Assembly (NCBI RefSeq): GCF_000828475.1
Contig: NZ_AP014648.1
Location: 186,001 to 250,000 of the forward strand
From: Methyloceanibacter caenitepidi
GTDB taxonomy: Bacteria; Pseudomonadota; Alphaproteobacteria; Rhizobiales; Methyloligellaceae
Direction: 5' to 3'
Length of the DNA stretch: 64,000 nucleotides
Position numbers and translations under genes: made by a program. Below are positions 63,188-64,000 of this stretch, piece by piece. Numbering within the stretch: position 1 is the stretch's first letter; every line of letters begins with the position of its first letter. The notes below the pieces were generated by a model. That model saw only the letters and a program-made list of their open reading frames with translations. It was not told where the DNA came from and ran no database searches.

Positions 63188-64000
63188 ATGATTGTTTGGC
63201 TTGCCTCCTACCCTCGCAGTGGCAACACGTACTGCCGATCTGTGCTGAACCACTATTTCGGCATACGCAGCTACTCGATCTATGGCGATCGACGTGACAT
63301 CGGATCGAACGCAAGACTTGGAGAGCTGGTCGGGCACACCGCGAACGCGGACGATGCTCTCCCTTTGGACGAGTTCAGAGCATCGGACGATTGCTACTTC
63401 ATCAAGACGCATGAACACCCAGATGGAACGGTTGCCGATGACGACATGGTTTTCTACGTCGTCCGCGACGGCCGCGACGCATGCATCTCCTATCAACGAT
63501 ATCTTCTCAAGATTGCCGAATTCGAGAAGGTGACGCTCGAGGAGGTTTTGACCGGCGCGGTGCCCTTCGGCCTGTGGGGGAGCCACATCCTTCGGTGGCA
63601 TCAGGCGAGGCAAGCGCAGGTACACACGTTTAGATTTGAGGAAATCACACGTCAGCCCGACACGTTCGCAAACAAGCTGTCGGGCATCTTGCAAATCGAG
63701 CGTTCGCGGGAGCCGTTTCCGGAGTTCGAGACTTTTCGGCAGGCGTCGCCATCGTTCTTCGGTTCAGGCAAGGTCGGTACCCACAAAGCAATTTTTTCCG
63801 CTGCGGATTCGGCCCTGTTCGAGATGTACAACGGGCCCGCGATGCGGCTGACGGGATACGCTGAGGGTGGGGTCGACGACAGCGAGATCGTTGCCTATAG
63901 CATCTACTGTAAGCGATTAGACGAGGAGGAACGGCTGCGGAGCATCGTCAGAGATCTCAAGAATCGTCTTGCCTCTGCGAAGCAGCAACGCGAAAAGCTC
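63188..64000 (+). CDS. PAPS-dependent sulfotransferase, 3' end cut by window edge
   Basis: The frame opens at ATG 63188 and stays open to the window end (271 codons so far). The 5'-phosphosulfate loop is near-canonical (WLASYPRSGNTYCRSVL, residues 4-20) and the 3'-phosphate site is VVRDGRDACISYQRYL (91-106, Arg93 and Ser101). The N-terminal region, of about 225 residues, is a cytosolic sulfotransferase domain. The following VDDSEIVAYSIYCKRLDEEERLRSIVRDLKNRLASAKQQREKL becomes a charged heptad coiled coil, so a second domain may follow beyond the window. It shares strand with sqdB, starting 249 bases after its stop. Confidence 0.85.
   Translation, partial: MIVWLASYPRSGNTYCRSVLNHYFGIRSYSIYGDRRDIGSNARLGELVGHTANADDALPLDEFRASDDCYFIKTHEHPDGTVADDDMVFYVVRDGRDACISYQRYLLKIAEFEKVTLEEVLTGAVPFGLWGSHILRWHQARQAQVHTFRFEEITRQPDTFANKLSGILQIERSREPFPEFETFRQASPSFFGSGKVGTHKAIFSAADSALFEMYNGPAMRLTGYAEGGVDDSEIVAYSIYCKRLDEEERLRSIVRDLKNRLASAKQQREKL

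Noticed and set aside
1-64000. tRNA, rRNA, insertion-sequence or prophage features
   Set aside because: No cloverleaf with conserved T-loop and acceptor, no rRNA segment, and no transposase, integrase or phage protein was recognised while reading both strands; small ncRNAs cannot be excluded by eye.

Overview
The window is GC-rich, densely coded chromosomal DNA. It most resembles an alphaproteobacterium, possibly of the Hyphomicrobiales. That is an inference from gene content: periplasmic-glucan genes opgGH, a UDP-sulfoquinovose synthase, an RND pump with a fused acidic adaptor tail, and a Wzx/Wzy exopolysaccharide locus. No rRNA, tRNA, CRISPR array, insertion sequence or phage gene was recognised. 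All coordinates come from reading frames and motifs, without database searches.

Region by region. Positions 1-3055 hold the tail of an unknown gene, a small helical protein, and a three-gene set: retropepsin-like zinc-protease family protein, RimK-type ATP-grasp ligase, and aspartoacylase-like deacylase. Positions 3340-7219 hold a large CoA-transferase preceded by a near-perfect palindrome, a D,D-carboxypeptidase and an SH3-like anchored protein. Positions 7226-16323 carry opgH/opgG on the minus strand, a metallophosphoesterase, a cyclic-nucleotide-binding protein, an AsmA-like protein, gpmA and two small unknowns.

Positions 17545-39980 form an exopolysaccharide locus. It contains a WecG/TagA-type and three other glycosyltransferases, a Wzy-like polymerase, a methyltransferase-like protein, a secreted GH5 hydrolase, a Wzx flippase, a Wzc/ExoP-like co-polymerase, a WcaJ-like priming transferase, a Wza-like lipoprotein and a class III aminotransferase. 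Nested inside (27284-33570) is a sugar-nucleotide module: glucose-1-phosphate cytidylyltransferase, 3,5-epimerase, zinc-finger C-methyltransferase, SDR, PIG-L deacetylase and DUF4910-type peptidase. It looks like a route to a branched or C-methylated CDP-deoxysugar, although no 4,6-dehydratase is visible.

Positions 39999-48056 hold a small ion channel, an RND pump with its adaptor, a small secreted protein, and a DUF6600-like protein with a long basic repeat tail encoded by 150-bp tandem repeats. Positions 48308-54985 hold a DegT aminotransferase, a beta-helix protein, an FAD oxidoreductase, a threonine-type alkaline-phosphatase-superfamily enzyme, a cytochrome c and a metallophosphoesterase.

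Positions 54979-56804 contain a CDP-archaeol-synthase-like gene next to a geranylgeranyl-reductase-like gene. This is the most unexpected pairing in the window, because the two families work together in archaeal lipid synthesis. Positions 56918-59538 are a divergent pair making UDP-glucuronate and probably UDP-galacturonate. The end (59599-64000) is sulfur-rich glycobiology: UDP-sulfoquinovose synthase between a DxD glycosyltransferase and two sulfotransferase-like genes, the last cut by the window edge. Overall the window is devoted mainly to building, decorating and exporting surface glycans and lipids.
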